A stretch of DNA of 64,000 bases from Candidatus Babeliales bacterium (GTDB taxonomy: Bacteria > Babelota > Babeliae > Babelales > Vermiphilaceae), in assembly GCA_035944115.1 (NCBI GenBank), contig DASZBJ010000058.1, forward strand, positions 1-64,000. The letters are read 5' to 3'. Positions 52,641 to 60,699 of this stretch are shown here, in pieces. A program made the translations under genes and the position numbers. The notes below the pieces were generated by a model. It was given only the letters and a program-made list of their open reading frames with translations. It was not told the DNA's origin and ran no database searches. Every line of letters begins with the position of its first letter. The stretch's first letter is position 1.

Positions 52641-53003
52641 ATGAATTCAGCAAAAAAACTATTTTTAATTGCATTGGCCGGTTTAACTTTCGGACAAGCA
52701 GCGCATGCAGTTCATGGGAAACGTACATATGGTAAGTATGCATCGTGTCAAAAAGGGGACAAGCGTTGTGAAAAACAGCAAAAACGTGAAACTGAACGAT
52801 ATAGCGATGCGGAGAAAAGTTTGAGAAAACGTCAGAGGCAAGAGATGATAGACATGAGAAAAAGGCATCAGCAAGAGAGAGAACAAGTGAGAACGGTTCA
52901 TGAAAAAAAAGAAGCAAAAATAGAAAAAACGAGTGAGCAACGCACTGAAATGGAAGAGCAACGTGAACATATGAAAGAAGGTACGACCACAGTATCTGTA
53001 TAG
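52641..53003 (+). CDS. Secreted charged coiled-coil protein, triplet member 2
   Basis: A 120-residue protein with signal peptide MNSAKKLFLIALAGLTFGQA, cleavage near AHAV. The mature part is a nearly continuous Arg/Glu/Lys/Gln coiled coil (CEKQQKRETERYSDAEKSLR, RQRQEMIDMRKRHQQEREQV). It has the same AAGGAGATCATT leader as its neighbours. A terminator-like hairpin follows. Function is unknown; the family resembles periplasmic coiled-coil stress proteins only in general character. Confidence 0.72.
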   Translation: MNSAKKLFLIALAGLTFGQAAHAVHGKRTYGKYASCQKGDKRCEKQQKRETERYSDAEKSLRKRQRQEMIDMRKRHQQEREQVRTVHEKKEAKIEKTSEQRTEMEEQREHMKEGTTTVSV

Positions 53004-53047
53004 TACCTAATACAGTGCTCATCAGATTGTCATAGAACAATACAGGG

Positions 53048-53075
53048 AAGGGGCTTGGAAAAAAGCCCTTTCTTT
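53048..53075 (+). terminator. Terminator-like hairpin
   Basis: A 9-bp stem AAGGGGCTT / AAGCCCTTT (one G-U pair) and a short CTTTA tail between triplet members 2 and 3. Confidence 0.6.
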
Positions 53076-53136
53076 ACTAATCACGATCATGCGTTGTGGG
53101 GCGAGTATCTAACAATATATAGACAAGGAGATCATT

Positions 53137-53580
53137 ATGAATACAACAAGAAAATTACTTTTAGTTGCATTAACCGGTTTAGCTCTTGGGCAAGTAGTGC
53201 ATGCATATCATGGAAACAGAAGTGATGCAGATAAAGAAATGAGAAGACAAGATAGAGAAAAGCTGCAGGATCTTAAAAGAAAAAATAGCGACATGGAGCA
53301 ACAGCAAAGAGAGATGTATAAAAAAGAAGAGCAACGAGCAATAGATGAGCAGTGGACGAAAGAGGAACGAAAAGCGCTTAAAAATAAACATAAAGAGATG
53401 AAACAAAAAGAAAAAGAGATGCATAGAAAAGAAGAACAAAGCTTAAGAGATTCACAGGAAGAGGCAAGTAAAGAACGGGAGCGTTTACTAGAAAAGCGCG
53501 CAGAAATGAAAGTAAAGGCAGAAATGTCAGCAATGCCGACATCATCTGAAACAGTGGTTATGGGAGATGACACTGAGTAA
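53137..53580 (+). CDS. Secreted charged coiled-coil protein, triplet member 3
   Basis: A 147-residue protein. Signal peptide MNTTRKLLLVALTGLALGQV with VVHA cleavage site. Long Lys/Glu/Arg coiled coil (MEQQQREMYKKEEQRAIDEQ, KHKEMKQKEKEMHRKEEQSL) ending in an acidic TVVMGDDTE. It shares the leader and signal peptide form with members 1 and 2 and is closest to member 2. Function is unknown. Confidence 0.72.
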   Translation: MNTTRKLLLVALTGLALGQVVHAYHGNRSDADKEMRRQDREKLQDLKRKNSDMEQQQREMYKKEEQRAIDEQWTKEERKALKNKHKEMKQKEKEMHRKEEQSLRDSQEEASKERERLLEKRAEMKVKAEMSAMPTSSETVVMGDDTE

Positions 53581-53604
53581 CCGCTGCTATCACTAGAAAA
53601 AGAA

Positions 53605-53623
53605 GGGGGCTATCAAAGCCCCC
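53605..53623. terminator. Bidirectional terminator
   Basis: A 7-bp G/C stem GGGGGCT / AGCCCCC with a 5-base loop between convergent genes; the flanks are A- and T-rich. Confidence 0.7.
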
Positions 53624-53635
53624 ATTTCATTGCAT

Positions 53636-54106
53636 TTAATTAAATACTTTTTTCTTACTTGGCTGCCATTGTTTTAGCAACTCTTTAAACAATGCTTCTT
53701 GTGGATTTTTATGGGGATTATTCTCAAGCATTGATGTGGTGCGTACGACGCTCGTTCTTACCGTCTCGTCATCGCAAATAGTGCCATCAATTTGATCAAT
53801 CGCGGGCATTAAATTTTTTTCTAGCGCTGCTTGTACGGTCTGTTCGTTTACTGCTTCCATCATCAGTGATTCTAGAAGACCAAAAAATTCAATGATGCCA
53901 TATTGTACATCTTTTTGGTTGTGATTCTCAGTAAATTCAGGATGATATATCTTGTTGCGTAAGCCAGTGGAAAGGGCTTTTTTGATCATTTTTTTAAACC
54001 GAGGAGCCTCGTGTATAACCATCCATTGCAGTAAGTTTAATAGTTCATGTGAAAGTACAACTTGGTTTGTGTCTTCGTGTGTAGAAAAATTTTCATTTTG
54101 TTTCAT
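53636..54106 (-). CDS. Cytosolic helical protein of unknown function, after the HspR-like gene
   Basis: A 156-residue protein with no signal peptide. It is helical (SHELLNLLQWMVIHEAPRFK, YGIIEFFGLLESLMMEAVNE) and ends in a Lys-rich KQWQPSKKK. AAGGA lies upstream. It is 74 bases after the MerR-type regulator on the same strand, which suggests cotranscription and a role in the same stress response, but no family is recognised. Confidence 0.65.
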   Translation of the reverse strand: MKQNENFSTHEDTNQVVLSHELLNLLQWMVIHEAPRFKKMIKKALSTGLRNKIYHPEFTENHNQKDVQYGIIEFFGLLESLMMEAVNEQTVQAALEKNLMPAIDQIDGTICDDETVRTSVVRTTSMLENNPHKNPQEALFKELLKQWQPSKKKVFN

Positions 54107-54180
54107 TGTGTATCCTTCATTTTTGGGTGATACTTATTTTTTTTTCGATACGCATGTGCCGATTGTATCTTATCGATCGC

Positions 54181-54654
54181 TTAATCATATTCAACATTCC
54201 AATCATCAATATCTAATGGTTCTTCTGGCTGTTCATTTGGTTTCTTAGAAGTTACGTTTGACATGTTGGGGGTGATCGTATCGGTTTTCTTTTTCGAATG
54301 CAACTGTTTGATCGTTGCCTTCACTAATTGTTTTGAAATATCGGTTTGTTTATCAAGTTGTGCTTCGGTTTTATCAAAGAGTTTATTCATCTCTTTTTTC
54401 ATGCTATTGATCTGTTTTTTCAGTTTTAGGATCATTTCAACGCCAGCGAGGTTTATGCCCAGCTGATGGGTCAAGTAAATAACCTCTTCAAGCTGGTCAA
54501 TATCCTCTTCAGAAAAGAGTCGGGTATTGCCTGCGGAGCGTTTTGGGCAAATAAGTCCTTCTTTTTCGTAAAGACGAACTGTCTGCTGGTGTACTGAAAA
54601 CATTTTCGCTACCGCAGAGATAGAAAAAAACCCTTTTTTTCTTTGAATAGCCAC
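54181..54654 (-). CDS. MerR-family regulator, HspR-like
   Basis: A 157-residue DNA-binding protein. GTG 54654 with AAAGGA upstream is preferred; the frame back to 54771 crosses its own probable promoter. The N-terminal winged helix has FFSISAVAKMFSVHQQTVRL, YEKEGLICPKRSAGNTRLFS, then a dimerisation helix VIYLTHQLGINLAGVEMILK, wording typical of HspR heat-shock repressors. A coiled coil and an acidic, Pro-rich tail (EEPLDIDDWNVEYD) follow. No dnaK or clpB gene is present in the window, so its targets lie elsewhere or are the operator upstream. Confidence 0.8.
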   Translation of the reverse strand: MAIQRKKGFFSISAVAKMFSVHQQTVRLYEKEGLICPKRSAGNTRLFSEEDIDQLEEVIYLTHQLGINLAGVEMILKLKKQINSMKKEMNKLFDKTEAQLDKQTDISKQLVKATIKQLHSKKKTDTITPNMSNVTSKKPNEQPEEPLDIDDWNVEYD

Positions 54655-54673
54655 TGTAATATCCTTTATACCT

Positions 54674-54720
54674 ATTATAATACTCCGTTTTTTCTCATAT
54701 GCCTCTAGGGGGCCTATGAG
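54674..54720 (-). promoter_or_regulatory. Promoter and operator of the HspR-like gene
   Basis: On the minus strand, TATAAT (54679-54674) lies 20 bases before the GTG. Just upstream is an inverted repeat CTCATATGCC-N7-GGCCTATGAG (54694-54720, 9 of 10 pairs) that covers the -35 position. The 7-base spacing is that of the HspR HAIR site, though the sequence differs; autorepression is likely. Confidence 0.6.
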
Positions 54721-54854
54721 AGCTTTCTTACCATTTTCCTTTATTTTATCATATTTTTTTTGACAAATCATTTCCTTTTTGAGGAACTTATTGCCACGTG
54801 CCTACGGGGGGCTATCAAATACGAGTACTATATCTATAACGGAGTATAAATCCT

Positions 54855-55529
54855 ATGAAAAACATTCTATCTGTAACTTTTGTCGTCATGTTTTGTCAAG
54901 GGGTATTACATGCACGGGGGGTTATTGAGACGGTATCCATTCATTATACTAAAGAGATGGCTGATGGGAAAGCCTTTATTTGCAAGCAGGAGGTGGTTAA
55001 CGGGGCCATTACGAACCACTGGCTGGTGGATAATAATCAGGTCGAGCAGATGGTATATGAGGTGGAACTAGTCAAAGCCCGCGTCCATGATGCACAAAAA
55101 GAGCATGAAGACATTGCGCGTAAACGGTTACAGACTCAATCAATGCAAACGGCAGCCTTACGAACGGGGTACAGGAAAATGCTTATAATGCAGTGTGAGC
55201 GGATTGATGAGCTCCTTTCTCGCCTGGATGATGTTCGTATTAAACCGTACATTGCATTTGATACGCATACCATGGGTGTATCTACAATGACGAGCAAGGA
55301 GTTTGAAAATATGGTGAGTGTTGTGTATAAACATGCAAAAGAATTGATTGCACTTGATGATAGCCAAGCCACTCTTTTTGAATGCAGTCAGATGGTCGAT
55401 CATCTGGACGCTGTGCCCGATCAGTTGCAGAAACTTTTTTATGCGTCGATTGATAATGCGATGTTGCAATGTAGTGACACAAAACTTCTTAAAGAGTTAT
55501 TAGAGCTTATTACGCACGCAGAAAGATGA
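54855..55529 (+). CDS. Secreted protein of unknown function
   Basis: A 224-residue protein with signal peptide MKNILSVTFVVMFCQGVLHA. The first mature third is beta-like (VIETVSIHYTKEMADGKAFI), followed by a helical part (QMVYEVELVKARVHDAQKEH, LIMQCERIDELLSRLDDVRI) and a helical C-terminus (LKELLELITHAER). ACGGAG stands before the ATG. Divergent from the HspR-like gene. No domain is recognised. Confidence 0.7.
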   Translation: MKNILSVTFVVMFCQGVLHARGVIETVSIHYTKEMADGKAFICKQEVVNGAITNHWLVDNNQVEQMVYEVELVKARVHDAQKEHEDIARKRLQTQSMQTAALRTGYRKMLIMQCERIDELLSRLDDVRIKPYIAFDTHTMGVSTMTSKEFENMVSVVYKHAKELIALDDSQATLFECSQMVDHLDAVPDQLQKLFYASIDNAMLQCSDTKLLKELLELITHAER

Positions 55530-55534
55530 TTGGT

Positions 55535-55564
55535 TTGACAGACGCATAGGTGGATTGTTAGGAT
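55535..55564 (+). promoter_or_regulatory. Promoter of the fifth barrel gene
   Basis: Consensus TTGACA (55535-55540), 18 bases, TAGGAT (55559-55564); transcription would start near 55571, about 48 bases before ATG 55619. Confidence 0.5.
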
Positions 55565-55618
55565 GCAGCAAGTGTTAGAGATTAATGCCTATGTATGATT
55601 GTAAAAAGGTGTAGGAAT

Positions 55619-57352
55619 ATGAAGCGGTCATGTATAATAACGTTTGTTTTTTTAATTATGTGCTCTCCTGTGTACGCATTTGTTCGTGGACGATCATTTT
55701 TGATGCCGCGATCACAAAGTGTTCACGCAGAGCGAGAGTTGGTTGGTTGGCAAGATGCTATTAATCTAAATTCTGATTGTTGCTGCGACTATGCAGCGCT
55801 TACTCTTAATGCTGGGTACAGTCATTCATTTAATTCATCAAATTTGACGACTTATTTTTTTGGTACAGATCGATTTGTTTTTTCAGGGAGTCGAGTGCCG
55901 CGGCGGAGTTCGGATGATATCTTAGCAGATTATTTTGGGTTGCCGCTTGATTTTAAAAGTTGTGTAAAATTTAGTCCAATGATTCAAAATATCTTTTTAG
56001 ATTTTAATTTTTTTGCGGGATTAGATCCACTGTGTCCTGGTATGTATGTCCGTGGATATGTGCCGTTCGTGCAGACGCGATGGAATGCGGGTTTATGTGA
56101 GCGTATAATTAATGCTGGTGAAATGAATGATCCTGCAGGATACATGGCAAGTAGAGAACTCAAACGATCTGAACTTGCAAAGAGTGTGACCGATTTTTTT
56201 AAAGGAGAGCGTGCAATTGGCGATCTACAGCCATTACGCTATGGTCGTATTAATGGTACACGAGAGCAAGCGGGACTTTCTGACATTCATTTTGCGTTAG
56301 GGTGGAATCCTTGTCTTACTGATTATTATCATTTTGGGTTTAATGTGCGTGTGGTGGTACCAACAGGCAGCACGACTAAAAGTATTTATTTTTTTGAACC
56401 ACTGGTCGGTAATGGTCGCCATTGGGGCTTTGGATTTGGTCTGACAGGACACACCATCATGTGGGAAAATGATTGTGGGGACCGTTCGTGGTCGATTTAT
56501 GGTGACTTGAATGGTATTCATTTATTTGGATCACGTCATAAACGATCATTTGATTTGAAAAAAAATGGATCGAGTAGCAGATATATGTTAATTGAAGAAT
56601 TGGGTAATCCTGTTGTGCAAGGATTACAAGTTGGTGATGTACCGGCAGAACAGCAATATCATGGAGTTATTATGCCAGCTATCAACCAGACGACATTAAC
56701 GGTGAATGTTGATATTGCATTTGAACTGGATATGGTACTTAAGCTGAGTTATAAACATAATAACGTTTCATGGGACGTTGGATATAATTTGTGGGGAAGA
56801 ACGGCAGAGCGATTCCATGCGCGACAAAGTTTGCCTGAAAAGTCATTTGCCGTAAAAGGTGATGCTCAAATGTATGGATTTGATGCAGAAGATGAGTTTG
56901 TAGCGCTGAATGTTACGCAATCACAAGCAACGATGCATGCAGGACAAGGTTTAGGTAATGCAAACAGAGATTTTAGAAATCGTAATGGAGATAATAGCGT
57001 TGATGAAAATGGTATAGGATTTGATGCAACATTAAATATAGCAGGTAATGTTATACCATTGTTGCAATTACGTTCTGACGCAAATATTCCTCCATTGGTT
57101 CGCGATACTGTTTTTGGTTCAAAACAGGCTATATTTTTAACCGATTGTGACATAGATAATTTATCAGCACTTTCTGAATCAGCGGTCGCGCATACGGTGT
57201 TTACGCATATTAGTTATCAGTGGAGTGAGTGCAGATCCGCGGTTCCATTTATGGGATTTGGGGGAGAGCTTTCGTTTGATGCGGGAGGTTTAAAGCGCGT
57301 GTGTGCGGTTTCAGAATGGAGTGTGTGGATGAAGGTGGGGATTGCATTTTAG
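55619..57352 (+). CDS. Predicted outer-membrane beta-barrel protein, dispersed family member 5
   Basis: A 577-residue protein from ATG 55619 (TAGGA upstream). Signal peptide MKRSCIITFVFLIMCSPVYA. Family blocks: HAERELVGWQDAIN, ILADYFGLPLDFKSCVKF, QNIFLDFNFFAGL, FEPLVGNGRHWGFGFG, KRSFDLKKNGSSSRYMLIEE, and the C-terminal SEWSVWMKVGIAF. It lacks the long Cys-rich insertions of members 1-3 and resembles member 4. It is the only family member on the plus strand and away from the cluster. The final Phe fits a BAM signal. Confidence 0.77.
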   Translation: MKRSCIITFVFLIMCSPVYAFVRGRSFLMPRSQSVHAERELVGWQDAINLNSDCCCDYAALTLNAGYSHSFNSSNLTTYFFGTDRFVFSGSRVPRRSSDDILADYFGLPLDFKSCVKFSPMIQNIFLDFNFFAGLDPLCPGMYVRGYVPFVQTRWNAGLCERIINAGEMNDPAGYMASRELKRSELAKSVTDFFKGERAIGDLQPLRYGRINGTREQAGLSDIHFALGWNPCLTDYYHFGFNVRVVVPTGSTTKSIYFFEPLVGNGRHWGFGFGLTGHTIMWENDCGDRSWSIYGDLNGIHLFGSRHKRSFDLKKNGSSSRYMLIEELGNPVVQGLQVGDVPAEQQYHGVIMPAINQTTLTVNVDIAFELDMVLKLSYKHNNVSWDVGYNLWGRTAERFHARQSLPEKSFAVKGDAQMYGFDAEDEFVALNVTQSQATMHAGQGLGNANRDFRNRNGDNSVDENGIGFDATLNIAGNVIPLLQLRSDANIPPLVRDTVFGSKQAIFLTDCDIDNLSALSESAVAHTVFTHISYQWSECRSAVPFMGFGGELSFDAGGLKRVCAVSEWSVWMKVGIAF

Positions 57353-57379
57353 AACAATAGTATATTGGTGGGGAATGTG

Positions 57380-60300
57380 ATGAAGAGTCAAAAAAATATA
57401 TATTTCTTTTTTTTCTGTGTTGTGGCGATAGCAATATACGCTGGTCAGATTAAAGCTGTATTATATGCACAAGAGTTTTTGGATAAAATGAGGACTAATC
57501 CAAGTAAAACAGAGTTGCAAGTGAGATCTGATTTAGAGCGATTGCTGCAGATCGCGAAAAATAAAAAGCAAAAAGATGTTGAGCGGCAGTTGATGGCCTA
57601 TATAAAAAAATATTTCCCTCTCGGTCCGGTGCGGATTGTTGGTGAAAATGAAATTGTTTTGCAAAAGCCACACGAAGGAGAAACATACGTATTACGTCCT
57701 ACATCGCAGGCGGAACGCGCGAAAGGGCAAGGCAACTGGAAGCAGGTACGTCAAGAAGGTTTGGTGTTATTAGAACATGCTCCCACTGGATCAGTAGTAA
57801 AACCTGTCTTGTCGATAGAAGATAGTGATAAGGGTGAGTATTATTGGAGCGAAAGAGACGGCATTTGGGTGTTTATTTCAAATCACCCGATTCAATTATC
57901 AAGGGCTGTTTCACAATCAGTTGCGCCTACTCCGACTGCGCCTATTTCTGAGTCTGTAGTTATTGCAGAAGCGGGTGCCGAAAATGTGCCATTAGCGCCA
58001 TCTATCCCATCAGCCCCATTAGTCCCAACTGTGCCAGGAGCGTTAGCGATTCCCGGGGCACCGCCAGTTCCATTAGCACCAAGCATACCAGGCGCGCCTC
58101 AAGTCCCCATGGCTCCCGTGGCACCAAGTGCTCCAGCAAGTGGTAGCAGAGATTTATTATCTCAAATACGGGGCGGAAAGAACAAACGTGGCGAACAACA
58201 ACAAGAAAAAAAGGAGTTGGCAGCGCTTGGGGAAGCTGAGCAGCAGGAATTATCCGATGAGCAGAAAAAGCAATCAGATACCTTACTGGTTGATAAACTC
58301 GTGATGCTTTCAAGAACCTGTGTAAAGCCAACACCAGGAGAGATATATCCGGTGACCCTTGAGAATTATAAAAAGAGTGTAAAGGCAGAATGTTCAGAGC
58401 TGTTGAAAAATGAACTGTTTCTTAAACGTGCAGAACTCAAAGAAATTAGAGATAAAAAATTTGATGCGTTTTTAAAAGATAATGCATTGCATAATCTGGA
58501 TGTAGTTAATGATAAATTTGATGCAATTGTTACTGCTGGTGTGGATATGTTTAGCAGTGCACTCTTTAATCCTGCTGCAATGAAAGAGCAACCAATACGA
58601 TATTTGGTGCTTGTTTTCGCAGGATTGTATCGAAATCCTCAAAACGAGAGAAAATATGATGCGTCGATGAAAGTTTCAAATGATCAGGTTATTGCAGCGG
58701 TTGGAAAATCACGTACCATGCAGCAGTTAATTGACCAGTTGAGTATGTTGTGTATTAATAGGGAATTTTTACATTATAAACGTCCGGGAGATAACCCACC
58801 CTTTTATCTGTTGGATTCATGGTTAAACGAAGAAGATAGTAAGCCACAAGAAAAAGAGAAGCCCGGTGAACCATGGAAGATTCCAGTATTGCAGCTCCTT
58901 TCTAAGCCCGAATATTATAGTAAAGGAGCTATATTAGGACTTGTTAGGCGTTTGATTTCAACAATGCGTGAGCAGTTATTGTACGCGGAAGTTTTGGATC
59001 TTGAGGATGAAAAAAGATTAAATCATCCTCTGTTTTTAGTAATTAGTAATTATCAAGAGACAGTGCAGCCAGCTAAGGGCCCGATATCACAAGGAGCGGT
59101 AGATCTCGATACATTATTGCATTGGAATGAAATTGAAACATTTGTTGATTTAGAAAATTCATTGAAGAAAATAGTAAAGCAGGTAACTGCAAAAGAGAAA
59201 AAGGCTGCTTTAGAAAAACTGTCTGAATTGATTAAAACCAGTCCAGATAAGGATGACGAAGTAAAGGCTTTATATAAAGAACTATTTAAAGAAAATTTAG
59301 AAAGTTTAGGCGCATTGTATATAAAGCATATTAGGGAAGTTGCGGCATTACGCGGTTTGCGTCAGTCGCGCGCTCGCTGTCAAAAGATACGTTCTGAGGC
59401 AGAGGGGCTTAAAAAGGCGAATAAATTTGCACAAGCAGAGGAATTATTAGCTACCGCATATCAAGGTGCATTGTTATATCATATCTTACAGGGTATTTAT
59501 TGGGAAGACCTTCCACCATTTGTAAAAGATGGATTTACTAAATTATATAGGCGTAGTGATGATATTTATAAACTGTTTGATCAATTAATTAAAAAGAGTG
59601 TTGGATCATTATCTGCGCTTGGGTTTTCAAAAGAAGATTTTGCATTAATGGTTGAGCCATATGGTCTTTTATTAATGATGATTGCGGAGTTTAATAAAAC
59701 AAAAGAGTATCAAAAATTAGTTAATGGATTGGTTGCATTAGATACAGCAACTAAAAAAGCTGATGAGGAATCTTTTGATGCAGTGGTGAATAATAAAGAA
59801 TATATTCATGATATAACAACGTATGCATTGTATAAAAATCGATTAAAAAACATACGAATAGCGTTTGATAATTTTGACATTGGTGAAGTGCGTACTGCTA
59901 TAGAGCAACTGGTTAAGCAAGCCGATCTATATCTTTCTAAAAATCCGGTACGTGGTGAGGGAGGCATTGCAGTAATGCAGTCTGCTGGTATCGACATTAC
60001 TAACACTTCGGCATTTAGTATGTTGATGAACGAAATGGAAAAAACGCTCAGTGAGATATTCTACTTAAAAATAGTTAGTCGCATACAAGCATTATCTCAG
60101 GGTGGTATCGTAGAAAAAGAACATGCATTTACCTTGCCTGAACCATCCGCAGATACAGGATGGACCCGCAGATCGCGAGATCCATATCTATTGGTTGCGC
60201 TCGTCAAAGCTCAATCATTGCAATCACTACAGCAGGTATTTGTAGGGAAAACCATTATGGATGCAGGGCTTATAGGTGCGGTTGATAAAGCACTTGAAGA

Positions 60301-60622
60301 TGTACGTAAAGCGCAATCATTGCAGGCAGTAGTACGAAAAACATTAGATGAGCGATGGTCTGGTGCCAAGCCGGCTAATTATCAAGCACTGCTTACTGCT
60401 GAAGTTAGTGCGATTGTAATGTACATCCAGGAGTATTTAACATTGCAGCGGGATCAGCTGGAAGTATTACAAAGAGCAGTGGGTGTTGAAAGCGCATCCG
60501 TTGGTATTGTGCCGCAAGAAAATGTTGAACAAGTAACAGAACAAGAAGCAGAAGCTAAGAAACATGCAGAACAAGCTCGACAGGAATATTTTGAAGAACA
60601 AGCTGCATTAGCGGGCTTCTGA
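57380..60622 (+). CDS. Giant secreted protein with proline-rich stretch and WH2-like motif, copy 1
   Basis: A 1080-residue protein from ATG 57380 (GGGGAATG upstream). Signal peptide MKSQKNIYFFFFCVVAIAIY; an N-terminal helical/beta region; a proline-rich stretch at about 183-253 made of APSIP, PGAPP and VPLAP repeats; then GSRDLLSQIRGGKNKR at 255-270, which fits the WH2 actin-monomer motif (R-x-x-L-L-x-x-I-x-x-G-x-x-x-K). About 800 helical residues follow, shared with the next gene (KSVGSLSALGFSKEDFALMV, EYIHDITTYALYKNRLKNIR). Proline-rich plus WH2 is the arrangement of actin-nucleating effectors. The C-terminal tail is Gln/Glu-rich. The motif is called by eye. Confidence 0.7.
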   Translation: MKSQKNIYFFFFCVVAIAIYAGQIKAVLYAQEFLDKMRTNPSKTELQVRSDLERLLQIAKNKKQKDVERQLMAYIKKYFPLGPVRIVGENEIVLQKPHEGETYVLRPTSQAERAKGQGNWKQVRQEGLVLLEHAPTGSVVKPVLSIEDSDKGEYYWSERDGIWVFISNHPIQLSRAVSQSVAPTPTAPISESVVIAEAGAENVPLAPSIPSAPLVPTVPGALAIPGAPPVPLAPSIPGAPQVPMAPVAPSAPASGSRDLLSQIRGGKNKRGEQQQEKKELAALGEAEQQELSDEQKKQSDTLLVDKLVMLSRTCVKPTPGEIYPVTLENYKKSVKAECSELLKNELFLKRAELKEIRDKKFDAFLKDNALHNLDVVNDKFDAIVTAGVDMFSSALFNPAAMKEQPIRYLVLVFAGLYRNPQNERKYDASMKVSNDQVIAAVGKSRTMQQLIDQLSMLCINREFLHYKRPGDNPPFYLLDSWLNEEDSKPQEKEKPGEPWKIPVLQLLSKPEYYSKGAILGLVRRLISTMREQLLYAEVLDLEDEKRLNHPLFLVISNYQETVQPAKGPISQGAVDLDTLLHWNEIETFVDLENSLKKIVKQVTAKEKKAALEKLSELIKTSPDKDDEVKALYKELFKENLESLGALYIKHIREVAALRGLRQSRARCQKIRSEAEGLKKANKFAQAEELLATAYQGALLYHILQGIYWEDLPPFVKDGFTKLYRRSDDIYKLFDQLIKKSVGSLSALGFSKEDFALMVEPYGLLLMMIAEFNKTKEYQKLVNGLVALDTATKKADEESFDAVVNNKEYIHDITTYALYKNRLKNIRIAFDNFDIGEVRTAIEQLVKQADLYLSKNPVRGEGGIAVMQSAGIDITNTSAFSMLMNEMEKTLSEIFYLKIVSRIQALSQGGIVEKEHAFTLPEPSADTGWTRRSRDPYLLVALVKAQSLQSLQQVFVGKTIMDAGLIGAVDKALEDVRKAQSLQAVVRKTLDERWSGAKPANYQALLTAEVSAIVMYIQEYLTLQRDQLEVLQRAVGVESASVGIVPQENVEQVTEQEAEAKKHAEQARQEYFEEQAALAGF

Positions 60623-60699
60623 TTTGGTAGGGGTTTTTGTCCAGTAGAGTTCATATGATATTGATAGCAAAATTGTTGTAGTAGTTACATGGAGTAATA

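Noticed and set aside
52168-53573. Minus-strand frames rich in Phe, Leu and Ser opposite the charged-protein triplet
   Set aside because: They are the complement of Lys/Glu-rich codons; the plus-strand genes have signal peptides and strong ribosome-binding sites.
57892-58334. Minus-strand Gly/Ala/Asn-rich frames (collagen-like) opposite the proline-rich stretch
   Set aside because: Reading the opposite strand of Pro/Ala codons gives Gly/Ala by chance; no start signals are seen.
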